Shown here one piece after another: positions 46,277 through 55,970 of a stretch of 64,000 nt of DNA. The notes under the pieces are model-generated. The model did not search any database, was not told the origin of the DNA, and saw only the letters and a program-made list of their open reading frames with translations. The stretch is from Tetmemena sp. SeJ-2015 (Eukaryota; Ciliophora; Spirotrichea; Sporadotrichida; Oxytrichidae): positions 1 to 64,000 of the forward strand of contig JAJKFJ010021529.1 in NCBI GenBank assembly GCA_027382625.1. Reading direction: 5' to 3'. The stretch's first letter is position 1. Every line of letters begins with the position of its first letter. Made by a program: the position numbers and the translations under genes.

Positions 46277-46434
46277 TTTGATTATTATTGTTTTTTATCA
46301 AAATTATTTCACAAATTAAGTTAATTTATTCACACCTGACTAATTAATTCATAAACACTATTGAGATAATCTTGTAACTTCTATTCCCTAGATCATTAGA
46401 GAACTTAAAAAGCTAAAACTGAAGTTTTCAGGTT

Positions 46435-48117
46435 TCATAAGTGACTCCCATGAACACCCCATAAAATCTATTTAAAGCTAAATTCTTAGTGAATTTAAGG
46501 GTAAATATTAAATGTTAGTATAACTGCAGCAAGTACAAATACAACTAAAAGAGAGCACATCTCCATAGTTTGCACGATTCTAGAGTTGAAGTGAGACATG
46601 TCCATCATCATTAGTGCTTCCATTATCAAAAGCTTGTGGTTCCAAGGAATAGGAGTCTACACAAATTTCACAAAGTAATGCCCTCAATAAAATAAATAAA
46701 TGCTTTCATTACTTAAAATATAAACTCCATTAGAACATTTGTCCTTGCAGAAGTAGGACCACTACTTTCGAATGATGCAAAATTAAAATGAATTTATGAT
46801 AGCAGCAGTCTCACCAGTTATTGTATTTATTATTCTAAAGTCATATCTTTCATGCTTTTCCCAAGGGAACATTCCAAACACAGAAACCATATTCAATGCT
46901 GGAAACTGAAGCTTATAAATGTACCTCTCCCTATAATCGTAGAGCCTTAGTTTCACATTTTTGCAAAAGCATAGGCACTCTAAACTTGAAAATTATTCTA
47001 CCTTTCCTAAATATCCAGTTGCAACATCAAACACAGCTGTGACAGGCTTTCTTCTATTACAAGGGCACATCCATCTAAAATCATTAAAATTGTTCTCATT
47101 TATTTAAAAGTACGAATGCTTTTTGTGAGATGCTTCTTGCGATTACTTGACTTGCCAACTGTCCTATAAGATCTACAGTGACTACAGCAAAAGAATTTGA
47201 TGCAGTCAGGAGAAGTCTGTTTAAATTTTAAGAGTCTAAGTCCCTTGGTCACTTCATTTTCATCCCATTCATAAAGTTTGAATACGTTATCCTCTGGAAT
47301 CAAACTACAAGTCATTCGCTCTACATAGTTTGCCTTGTTTTTAAGCACAAAAGTGTCGTTGTATAGAAGCTACTCCATTTGATTATTTGCTCTCTCAAAT
47401 TTGAAGAGTGAAGGATCCAGAGGATAATTGCTTATTTCTTCTTTATTCTGGTTTATTGCCTTGATTACTTGGTAATTAGTCTCAGCATATTATCGAGGAG
47501 ATTTCAAAAATAATTTTAAGAAGGAGGAAGTTTTTCTGGTCTGTTGTTGTCTATCTTGTCTAAACTGTAAGGTGGAAGTTTGACTTATTCATCTTCAAAA
47601 TAAACTTTAGGCTGAAGTGGGAGTTTCGGAGGCTCTAATCTCGATCTTGAAAGATCATCATTGAAATTCAGGTCATCCCTCATAGTTTTAGGTTGCTTCT
47701 TTGGAAGTTGTTTCTTGATTGGGTTCATTTGAATGTTATTAGAGAGGCCACTGTACTTTAGATTTGTAAGAAAAGCATTCACTGCTGGGGCATCGAGCTG
47801 TGTTGTGGTTTGATAACCTGCCAAGTTATCAATAGTTGTATCTACTTGTTCATAGCTGCCATGAAGGTTCTTCAGAAACTAATCAGTTGGGTTTTCAGCT
47901 TCAGTATCCTTCCTAATAAAGAGGAACATATATATTTTAAAATATCCAATCTGTTGTCAGGACTTTCTTAAGTCTATCTTAGCTTATTCTTTTCCCAACC
48001 ATTGCTTAATACAAAATTTGATCTCTCCTGAGTGGAATCATAAACCTGTTATCTTCTACTCGCTTCTCTCTCAAATATACTTTCATCTCCGCTTTCTTGT
48101 CCAGGAATATTAAACAT
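46435..48117 (-). CDS. Phospholipid scramblase family protein
   Basis: Scramblases are tail-anchored proteins that move phospholipids between leaflets. From MFNIPGQESGDESIFEREAS a disordered, proline-containing N-terminal region (LEPPKLPLQPKVYFEDE) leads to the scramblase beta-barrel. That region shows DNVFKLYEWDENEVTKGLRL, CIKFFCCSHCRSY, PVTAVFDVATGYLGKVEQ with CLCFCKN, and FRIINTITGETAA. A C-terminal hydrophobic helix (SLLVVFVLAAVILTFNIYP) precedes TGA 46435-46437. One IES (47905-47942) is resolved; others break the frame near 47000, 47100 and 46700. Direct family assignment is by the Cys-rich strand pattern and topology. Confidence 0.7.
47905..47942. other. IES in scramblase gene (pointer TATC, 38 bp)
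   Basis: TATC at 47905-47908 and 47943-47946. Excision joins ESPDNRLD to TEAENPTDQFLKNLHG. Confidence 0.65.
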
Positions 48118-48370
48118 TGCATTTTAAATTCCTCTTCCTCCCATCACATCCTAATTATGATTATTTCCTTCTGTGATTGTTTAAAGTTCATCAACTATGC
48201 AAAAGATTATAAAAAACAATGGAGATATTTTATTTAAAAATGCTCCTTTAGTTCATTCCACTTAATGATCTCTAGCCAAGAGTGCCAACAACATTATACA
48301 AATTTAAAAATGCATTCAGGAAAATATCCAAATAAGTAATAAAGGTTAAAAGGTTGAGCGTATCATAATT

Positions 48371-48652
48371 TCAAAAAGCATTTAAATTTTAATTTTAAAT
48401 GCCTTTTGCCATTAATTCGTCTTAGAAATAGCTATTAATTTACTCCAATAGTAATATTTGAAGATTATTTTCTGGATTCAGTTTATTCAGGACCATTTTG
48501 GGCTTTTAGATATTAAAATTCACTCTGTTACTAAGACTACCTTCCTTAGCTGAGGTGGACTGAATTTTAAGCATGGAGTTGCTTCTATTAGTGGCTTGAA
48601 GTTGATGATTGTTGAGCAGAGTTTCTGAACCTGTTTTCTTACATCATTTTAA
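48371..48652 (-). CDS. Short coding block of unknown gene
   Basis: Between a TGA near 48652 and TGA 48371-48373 the minus strand reads TGSETLLNNHQLQATNRSNS, then VLNKLNPENNLQILLLEQIN and SYFQDELMAKGI. It has no start codon, so it is probably the 3' block of a gene whose other segments lie elsewhere. It sits between the scramblase and AGC kinase genes. No family recognised. Confidence 0.35.
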
Positions 48653-48800
48653 GTATGATAAATTTAAGTTTAAATTGAAAATATTAAAGCAAGATTACGA
48701 TAATTTCAGAATAGAGATAATTATTAAAAAAGTTATTGTTAACATATGAGGTCCAAATGACTAAAATATTTGCATTATCAAACTCTAAAGTGTCTAGATA

Positions 48801-50462
48801 TCACTGAGGGAGATTTCCCTTTCCAGTGTAGGTGAAGCCTTCCCACATGCCGCCTTTGAGAGAATCGACTAAGGATTCTGGAGAGCTCTTTAATGGCTGT
48901 TTGGTGAAGGTGTCATCGATGTATCTGACATCTGTCTGAGATTGAAGTCTTGGCTTGAAGGGTGGCTTGATCTCCTTTCTTAGAATCATTTCCCAATCAA
49001 CTCCAGCGAACCAAGGGTGGGCCATAATCTCTTGTCCATCAGAAGGGCCACCTCCTAGTCTCGAGTTAGGATCTGCCACGAAAAGTCTGCGAAGCAAGTC
49101 CTGACACTGGGGAGAAATGGTGTCAGGAATTGCTACCTTGCAGTTTCTGATGTTGTCAAAAAGAAGGTCTCTGTTTCCTTCTGTGAGAGTGAAAGGAGGC
49201 TGGCCGGTAAGCATCTCATAGATAATGCATCCAACACTCCACCAATCAACTGCTCTTCCATGTCCCTTTCTATCAACGATTTCGGGAGCAAGATATTCTG
49301 GTGTACCGCAAAGAGTCTTTGCATCTTAGTTAGTCCTGATGTTTTCCTTAGAAAGGCCGAAATCAGTCAACTTAGCGTATCCATCCTTGTCGATCAAGAC
49401 ATTTTCTGGCTTCAGACTATATAACAAGTTAATTTAATTTTCTGTTTGGATTTGTTTATTAGTTAGATTTCTGTATTATTGATTATATAAGTGCTAAAAG
49501 TGCGGCTTCTTACTCTCTATAAACTATAAAGTGCTTGTGCAAATGATCGATGGCCAAGATTATATTTTAAAAATTGTCTTTAATGTGTAATGTGATTATT
49601 TGTGTGCAATAGAATTTGGTACTATAAATATGTTAACAAGAATGTGAGCAATGAATCCTACATCTTTTCGTCGAAGTTGCCTATTCTTGAAAGATGGAAG
49701 AAGAGTTCTCCTCCTGGACAGAATTCAAGAACGAAGTACAGCTTGTTCTTAGTCTGGAAAGCGAATGCCAATTCAATGATAAAGGGATGTTGAACATTTT
49801 CCTACAAAAATAAGTAAGGTAACTCATGAGTTAATGCAAAGAGAGCTGCTTACCAAAATAGATCTCTCGGCAATAGTGTGCTCAACTTAGTTCTTTTTAG
49901 TTGGGGGGGGAATTATTGACTTCATGCTATAAGACCTTATATGGAATTTAACAAATTTCCTTAATCAACGGTTTTATAACTTTCATCTTTATCAAGATTT
50001 ATAGATAATTTATCAACAAAAAGTTGTGCAACATTTTATTTTAATGTTTTGGCTTTTTCAGCTGTCTTATTTTTATAATTTTGAGTTAATGTTTTTAAAT
50101 TAAATCTATTTAATGTTAGCACACTTTAATTGGTAATAATTAATTTGGAAGAATATCCCATATTTTCTTTTTGATGAGATGCTTCTTGTTGAGGGTCTTA
50201 ATAGCATACACCTGCTGATCATCCTTTTTCTTGCTCAAGATTAAAATAACTTTATTAAATTGTTAAGATGACCTTTCCATATGATCCGGTACCAATAACC
50301 TTGATTAGCTCGAAATCATCGATGGAGAGGGAACTGTCTTGCAGCTATACAATTATTAATCTCTATTAATGACTAGGTGGAACAAATTCGTAAAATCATT
50401 TATATAATTGCTTGGATGCTTACATTGAGATCTGAGAGGGAGGTAAGGCCTTAAGATTCCAT
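48801..50462 (-). CDS. AGC-family protein kinase (Akt/S6K/SGK type core)
   Basis: A complete Ser/Thr kinase of 352 aa. In order: glycine loop [13 protein letters not shown]-type lysine in VYAIKTL, hinge [15 protein letters not shown], catalytic loop [17 protein letters not shown], activation segment [32 protein letters not shown]. The C-terminal tail has PPFKPRL, a turn-motif-like SSPES and a hydrophobic motif WEGFTYT. No PH or PX domain precedes it: the start [13 protein letters not shown] is only about 20 residues before the kinase. Three GT..AG introns (49417-49513, 49802-49853, 50345-50423) and four IESs (36, 37, 274, 28 bp) are removed to leave 1059 nt, exactly 353 codons. Ends TGA 48801-48803. 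Confidence 0.93.
49558..49593. other. IES in AGC kinase (pointer GATTAT, 36 bp)
   Basis: GATTAT at 49558-49563 and 49594-49599. On the coding strand excision joins FYCTQI to [11 protein letters not shown]. Confidence 0.8.
49613..49649. other. IES in AGC kinase (pointer AAT, 37 bp)
   Basis: AAT at 49613-49615 and 49650-49652. Excision joins NFDEKMQDS to FYCTQIILAID, typical subdomain V-VIA sequence. It lies 13 bp from the neighbouring IES. Confidence 0.7.
49892..50165. other. Long IES in AGC kinase (pointer TCTTTTT, 274 bp)
   Basis: TCTTTTT at 49892-49898 and 50166-50172. Excision joins NKKHLIKK to [13 protein letters not shown]. The insert is very AT-rich apart from a run of eight G at 49903-49910. 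Confidence 0.8.
50237..50264. other. IES in AGC kinase (pointer AAGAT, 28 bp)
   Basis: AAGAT at 50237-50241 and 50265-50269. Excision joins IGTGSYGKV to [15 protein letters not shown]. Confidence 0.85.
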
Positions 50463-50660
50463 TTATTAAAATAATTATCACTGAATAGATACACACCTCA
50501 ACTATCAAACTAATCACCAGTCAAATCACAAACCTATAAAAAGTTTGCAAACTGGATATTTCTATTTCTCAAATTGAAAACTAGATTCTAGTACCTAAAA
50601 TAAAATGAATCTAAGATATTATTGTAGGCATCAATTTATATGTAAAATAAATTTAATAAA

Positions 50661-53600
50661 ATGAAATTAGAAAGAAGAGATGCAACTCCACCCTCTGCTT
50701 TGAGGGACTTGCTCAGTTAAGATATCTAGAATAAGTATAGACAAGAGAATGGAATCAGAGATCAAATTAATATGCCTCATAATTTTTATTTGCCTAAAAT
50801 TAATCCTGACTCAGATATCGGAAGAGAACTAATTTACAAGCTTAAGTTGTCCTCATTTATATAATATTCTTTCTTAAGTATCTTGTCCTTAGGATTAACT
50901 TAAAATCCTATTATCTAGAGTATTCATAAAATATGCTCTGCAATTAAGCATGAAACTAAAAGCAGCAATTATGATTCTTATAATCCATCTCACGATTCAC
51001 ATAATAGAGGAAGAGACCTTATTCTAGATTCTTGGGTTTTAAAAGAAGAAATTTAAAAGCCAGCTGAAATGATGGCATCTTCAAAGGGCTTTGACTTTAA
51101 CTCGCAACCGATTTGCTTCACTGTAGGTAGGCGATAAGATCTAGAGCACAGCTTGTGTAATTTGGAATTTCCAAAGACCCTTACCTTGTTCTTATACTAA
51201 ATTGATGTGGGCAAAGCCTTTTGCTTTCCAGATAGAATTGCAAAGGAAGAAGCTAGAAATCTTATTTTACCTAGAGACTATGACAGCATGTTAGTCATAC
51301 TTAAAGATAAAGTTTATGATAGTGCAAATTCTAAGAATCAAGTCTATAGCCGCAACTATCTTATTTATGATGGTGCCATAAAATATTTATTATGCTAATT
51401 AATTTCTGCCAGAGTTAATCCCACTTACAAGATTACTTTTAAAGTCTTGAATAAAGCCCCTATGCCATTTTAAATGGCCAGGAATGAAATAAAAATCTGT
51501 GAAGAGTGCAAGAAGCAGGCTACTATATTCTGTAAGAACGAAGACCTTTTCTTTTGCTTTTAATGCGATTACAACTGGCATAATCTATAAAGCGAAAGTC
51601 CACTTGGAGGTAATGCCTATACTGAGGATTTCACTAAAACGGCAAATAGAGAGAGTAAATTCTCAGAGCATATTCGATATGACTTGATTGAATTGGAGTC
51701 TCTGGCAGATAATGTTTAAAAAGACTATGGAAGTTGCAGCCTCCATAAAAAGAGGGCCTATGAATTCTTCTGTTAAAACTGTAGAGAGGCTATGTGCGCT
51801 CTTTGCATAGTAGACTTGCAGGAAAGACATTCCCCGAAGGAAGAACATAACATAGTGGAGCTCAGTTATGCTTATGATTAAGCTATGAGGGTCTTAAAAA
51901 GAAGAAACAACGATGTTGAGAATAAGTACTTTACAATAAGGGAATAGATGCAACAAGTTATTGAGAGCATGAAATAACTTAAAATAAACTCAGATGAGGT
52001 TGAAGAGAGACTCTATGCATTATTAAATGAAACACTAGCACTCTTAAAGCTCAAATTCGAAGAAAAATCTAACATCTTAAAAAATGACTTCTCGGAATTA
52101 CAACGGCAAGAGCAAGAATTGAAGTATATCGAGGAATTTATGAGTCATTAGGCACACGAATGTGATCCAGTTTCATTCCTGCAGATATTTGATTCATTTC
52201 AGAAGCATCAGCAAAGCATATCGAGATAGAAAATAAGATTGACTGAGATACCAATTGATTTGAAGCTTGAAGGGAAACCAGTAATAGTAACCTCTAGTAC
52301 AGTTGTTTCAAAAGAGCAAATGGCACAGTTTTCTTAAATTCAAGCCAATGACCTAAAATCTAATCTACTTGGCTGAGCTAAACTCTCTATTGCAAAGCAT
52401 TTGTAAGTTTTTATCTTGATTTTATATTTTTATAGAGCTCCAAATTCCGCATCCAGCAATAAAACAGCATTCAAAGAAGACACTTTTGAGAAATCTCATA
52501 TGTCAATTAGAAAAACAGAGGTCTTTGCATAACCAATTTCTGGATTATCAAAAAAACAAAAAAGGAAGCAACTAAAAGAAAAGATAGATACACTCTATAA
52601 TAGACTCTACGATTAATTAAATCCTCATGGCTCGCAGCTTAACAAAAAGGGTGTTCGAAGAAACGATTAAGAGCTCATAATGCAGAAGTCTATCTTCGGA
52701 TATTTTGTTAAACAGTATCCACAGACAATTTCAAATGATTCAGACTCTAGATTCATTTCAAAGATTTTCAAAGGCTCAACTATTCTCTCAAACTTGAATA
52801 AGTCTCTTCTTTACTTTAACTTACCTCCTGATCCTATCCTCAAAGACAGATCACTTCCTTAGCAACTTTTTCCACCTTAGGGATCTGACTGAAAGCTTCC
52901 TTTGATTTCTCAAGTAGTAGACTTCTTCGAGAGGAAGAAGGCGATGTTGATGCCTAACTTAATTTTAATGCAGGTTGAACTAAGAGGGTAAAAGATAGTG
53001 GTAGGTGGCTATTCCTCTCATGGGTGGGTGAGAGATTCTCAAGTAACTTAAATAGTTAATGGGATGGACCTAACCATGCGAATAGGAGGCGACGAGAGTT
53101 GCTTCCTTTTTAACTTGGGCTCAAATTTGAGATTTGATGCTACCAGAGTGAAAGAGAGAACCGGAGACCTCGGAATCTACACCTCAACTTTTTCTAGCTA
53201 GGAAGATGGAGCTTTTGATTCGGATCAAGATGGAACAGATGAGGCAGGCTCAGATGGAAATGAACAGATATTCAAAAAGCTTAGGAATAAGAGACCTAAA
53301 CCTGATTAACTCGTACTTAAGTTTGGAGAAACGGATATCATAATTGCTGTAAGAATACTTATGAGTTTTATAAATTTAGGATGATTTCAAATCAGTTATA
53401 AGTAATATTCCTTCTATTTAATTTTAAATTAGCATAAATTGTTTAATTATTTTCTTAAAATCTTTTGATAGAGCATGAAGGATCTTAGAGAATTAAAATC
53501 CTTTTTAATTAAATTTAAACTTCTCTCATTTTTATTTGAATAATTTTTTTTTATAAATTACTTTATATTTTAATGATATTGATGGTCATTATTTCTCACT

Positions 53601-53706
53601 GAATGGAGACTTCACACACAAGTCTAAAGCAGATTCCATCATTCCTACCATCTCTGAGTTTTCACCAAGTTTTGTAGAAATTTGGACATTCCCAACTGCT
53701 AAATGA
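50661..53706 (+). CDS. Tandem B-box, coiled-coil and TLDc protein
   Basis: The first 260 residues are unassigned, then two B-box zinc fingers: ICEECKKQATIFCKN with FCFQCDYNWH, and GSCSLHKKRAYEFFCQNC with CALCIVDLQERH. A TRIM-type coiled coil follows (ALLNETLALLKLKFEEKSNI). The C-terminal third is a TLDc domain: QKIVVGGYSSHGWVRDSQ, GGDESCFLFNL, ETDIDGHYFSLNGDF and the closing VEIWTFP. TLDc proteins protect against oxidative stress or regulate V-ATPase; with B-boxes and coiled coil the protein is TRIM-like without a RING finger. One intron (52403-52435) and three IESs (18, 24, 241 bp) are removed to leave 2730 nt, exactly 910 codons. Ends TGA 53704-53706. Confidence 0.82.
52360..52377. other. 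3n IES with in-frame TGA in B-box/TLDc gene (pointer CTAA, 18 bp)
   Basis: CTAA at 52360-52363 and 52378-52381. The insert keeps frame but carries TGA 52374-52376; excision joins QANDLKS to KLSIAKH. Confidence 0.6.
52875..52898. other. 3n IES with in-frame TGA in B-box/TLDc gene (pointer CCTT, 24 bp)
   Basis: CCTT at 52875-52878 and 52899-52902. The insert carries TGA 52890-52892; excision joins PQQLFPP to LISQVVDFFERKK. Confidence 0.6.
53334..53574. other. Long IES in B-box/TLDc gene (pointer GATAT, 241 bp)
   Basis: GATAT at 53334-53338 and 53575-53579. Excision joins LVLKFGETDI to DGHYFSLNGDF, completing the TLDc fold. Confidence 0.8.
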
Positions 53707-54129
53707 TTCGCAAAGATAGATCAAGTTTAAAGTGAAACTAAAATTTTGCTGGCGCAGGATTAACTGCCCAACTTTATAAAATTTGAAACATTTAATTCAC
53801 CAATCAATTCATGAATTTTAAACTCATTTCAAATTTTGATTAGTGGAATCGATTGAAGAGAGAGAAAGTGATTGATTCATGATTAAGAATATGAATTGAA
53901 ATGATAAACTTAGATAAATATGCTAATTTCAGGATAATATCTTCATTCATTTCATCTTCATTAAAAATAAAATTGCATACTATAAATAATTTCTTTGATG
54001 TGTATATTCTATGCATTATCTTGAATAAGTATAATTTTATTCTCTTGGGCAATGCAAAATTCGTAGGGGTTTACTAACCATAAAATTGCGAAGACATTCA
54101 TTCAATATCTAATAGAGGAATCCATTCAT
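53707..54129. other. AT-rich spacer
   Basis: A 60-70 codon minus-strand frame (54052-53840) exists but has no ATG start and is Ile/Phe/Leu-rich as AT-rich DNA tends to be. I see no supported gene here. Confidence 0.4.
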
Positions 54130-55209
54130 TCATTCAGCTTGCTTGTACTTTGCAATGAATCTCTCAACTCTCTCAACCTCCTCTCTTGAGCCAATAATTA
54201 TATCACACTTTTGAGTGTATCCCTTAACTTTGATGAATAAATATCTCTCACACTCCTTACTCAAACTTATAAATTGATGTCAAGAACAGACTTCTCTCCA
54301 TCGCTGGAAAGTCCTCCAGCCTTTTCAATAAGGTAGCTGATAGGAGCACACTCATAGAGCAATCTCAGCTTGGGAGTAATCTTGGGCTCTCCACTCACTG
54401 AAGAGAACACGCCCTCCTTCTTCTTAAAGACGTGATAGCAGTCTGGGGCCATACCACCTGAGTAGCGGAGGATGTAGCCATTTCTTGACCAGAATTAGAT
54501 AGCATCCCTATAGCCGAGGTTATACTAGATAGAGCGAGTGTTGCCTGGTGAGAATTTTGAAAGAAAACTTAACTGATTAAGACAAATAGATAGATAGATT
54601 ATGAGAAATACTTTCCCTCTGGCTTGATTCTAATGTTCTTCTCTGATACAACCCAGTTGAGATCACCGCTTTCGTTCTTTTGCAGAGTTGCCTCGTCCAC
54701 ACTCTTGGTATCAGGGTTGTAGATGAGGATGTTAGTTCTTGATCCATAGAGACAGAGGGCTGCTCCCACAATGTCTCTACCAGTCATAGTGTTGAGATCA
54801 CCCTTAGGCCAGATTGCAAAGATGGAGCCGATTGTAAAGTTTGTGTCTATGATTGAGGAGCCATCTAAGGGATCAAAGGTAACGATATACTTTCCGTTGT
54901 CATCAAGTTGAGTCACGTAACTTCTCTCTTCTGAAAGACCAGCAAACACCATTCCCGTGTTCTTCAGAGATTCAAAGATGAAAATAATCAAGGCTATATT
55001 AAAATACACTGACTATCTCAATGTTGAATTATGATAGAGTCAGTTTGGACATCCTGATCGAGTTGAACATCTCCGAACTCATTTTGATTCTGGATCTTGT
55101 TGCTGGTTGAGTAGCGTAAATGCTCTGCAATATCTCTGCACGATTCCAAAATGCCTTGATAGACGATGCCCAGCTCTCCGGACAAGTTAAGGATTTCGAA
55201 GTTTTCCAT
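54130..55209 (-). CDS. Sedoheptulose-1,7-bisphosphatase-type sugar bisphosphatase
   Basis: Enzymes of the FBPase/SBPase superfamily remove the C1 phosphate of fructose- or sedoheptulose-bisphosphate with Mg2+. Here DVQLDQDVQTDSIII leads to the metal-site motif FDPLDGSSIIDTNFTIGSIF. Then FAIWPKGDLNTMTGRDIVGA, FSPGNTRS, YILRYSGGMAPD and LIEKAGGLSSDGEKSVLD follow. The IVDTNF-type box, GDLNTMTGRD, SPGN and RYSGGM pieces match SBPase better than gluconeogenic FBPase. Three IESs (44, 53, 43 bp) plus one extra T near 54976 are removed to leave 313 codons. Ends YKQAE before TGA 54130-54132. Non-plastid SBPases are known in ciliates and some fungi, so this need not be an algal contaminant. Confidence 0.85.
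54230..54273. other. IES in SBPase-type gene (pointer TTGAT, 44 bp)
   Basis: TTGAT at 54230-54234 and 54274-54278. Excision joins GEKSVLDI to KVKGYTQKCDIIIG. Confidence 0.8.
54549..54601. other. IES in SBPase-type gene (pointer TGAGAA, 53 bp)
   Basis: TGAGAA at 54549-54554 and 54602-54607. Excision joins RIKPEGKYF to SPGNTRSIQYN. The insert contains a short GATA repeat next to its edge. Confidence 0.85.
54978..55020. other. IES in SBPase-type gene (pointer ATG, 43 bp)
   Basis: ATG at 54978-54980 and 55021-55023. Excision joins QTDSIIIQH to LESLKNTGMVF if one T of a TTT run is surplus. Confidence 0.55.
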
Positions 55210-55970
55210 CTATGGGTAAGTTAAGCTTAGTGAAGGTTGAGATGTTAGGAAAGATGAACAAATTTGGCAATGCCTTACTGTTTAGTTAAAGATAGGTATA
55301 AATTTGAGATTGATATTTGTAATGAATATAGCCAAAATATTAGAAGTATTAAATTAGGAATTTACATATAATAAGCACCAAAGAAAGATAAGTCATAACT
55401 GATTATATAAGGAATAACTCTGAAGATTATATTTTCCTTTCTTATTTATCTATTATCATGCTAAAGTGTTAATATAGATTAAAAGCAGAGTTAGAGGATA
55501 TTTCATTAATTTATAGAGAACTTTAACATGATGTTAATGCTTCAAATGAAAGATAAAGTGAAGTCTTTTGATTTCCAGGAGATCATATTTATATAACTAA
55601 TGAATAGTTTTAATAAATATGTAGTTGAACTATCAATTGGGATCTAAATCAATAGCTCTGAAATCTAAAAGATATCTACATTAGTAAACTAAGATTCACT
55701 CTCGCTCCCTGCTCCTTCTTAAATCTTATTAAATCATTCTTCCAAACTATGAGAATATTTGAATCACACAGAAGATAGAGAAAAATTAGATAGAGCGAAT
55801 TTAAGGTTATTTAAAATAATAGAGAAATATCATTTCTCACTGATTCTTGAATTAATTAAATTTGTTCTTATTAGGAGGATCCAAATTAATTTTTATAATT
55901 CATAGCTTATATAATATTCTCATTATAAATATGATGAAGTTGCTTTATCATTATAAATATTTTTGCAATA
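55210..55970. other. Long AT-rich spacer
   Basis: No convincing coding frame on either strand over 760 bp; TGA is frequent in all frames. No RNA gene or repeat family noticed. Confidence 0.5.

Noticed and set aside
53840..54052. Minus-strand frame of about 70 codons between the TLDc and SBPase genes.
   Set aside because: No ATG start, composition as expected of AT-rich spacer, no homology.
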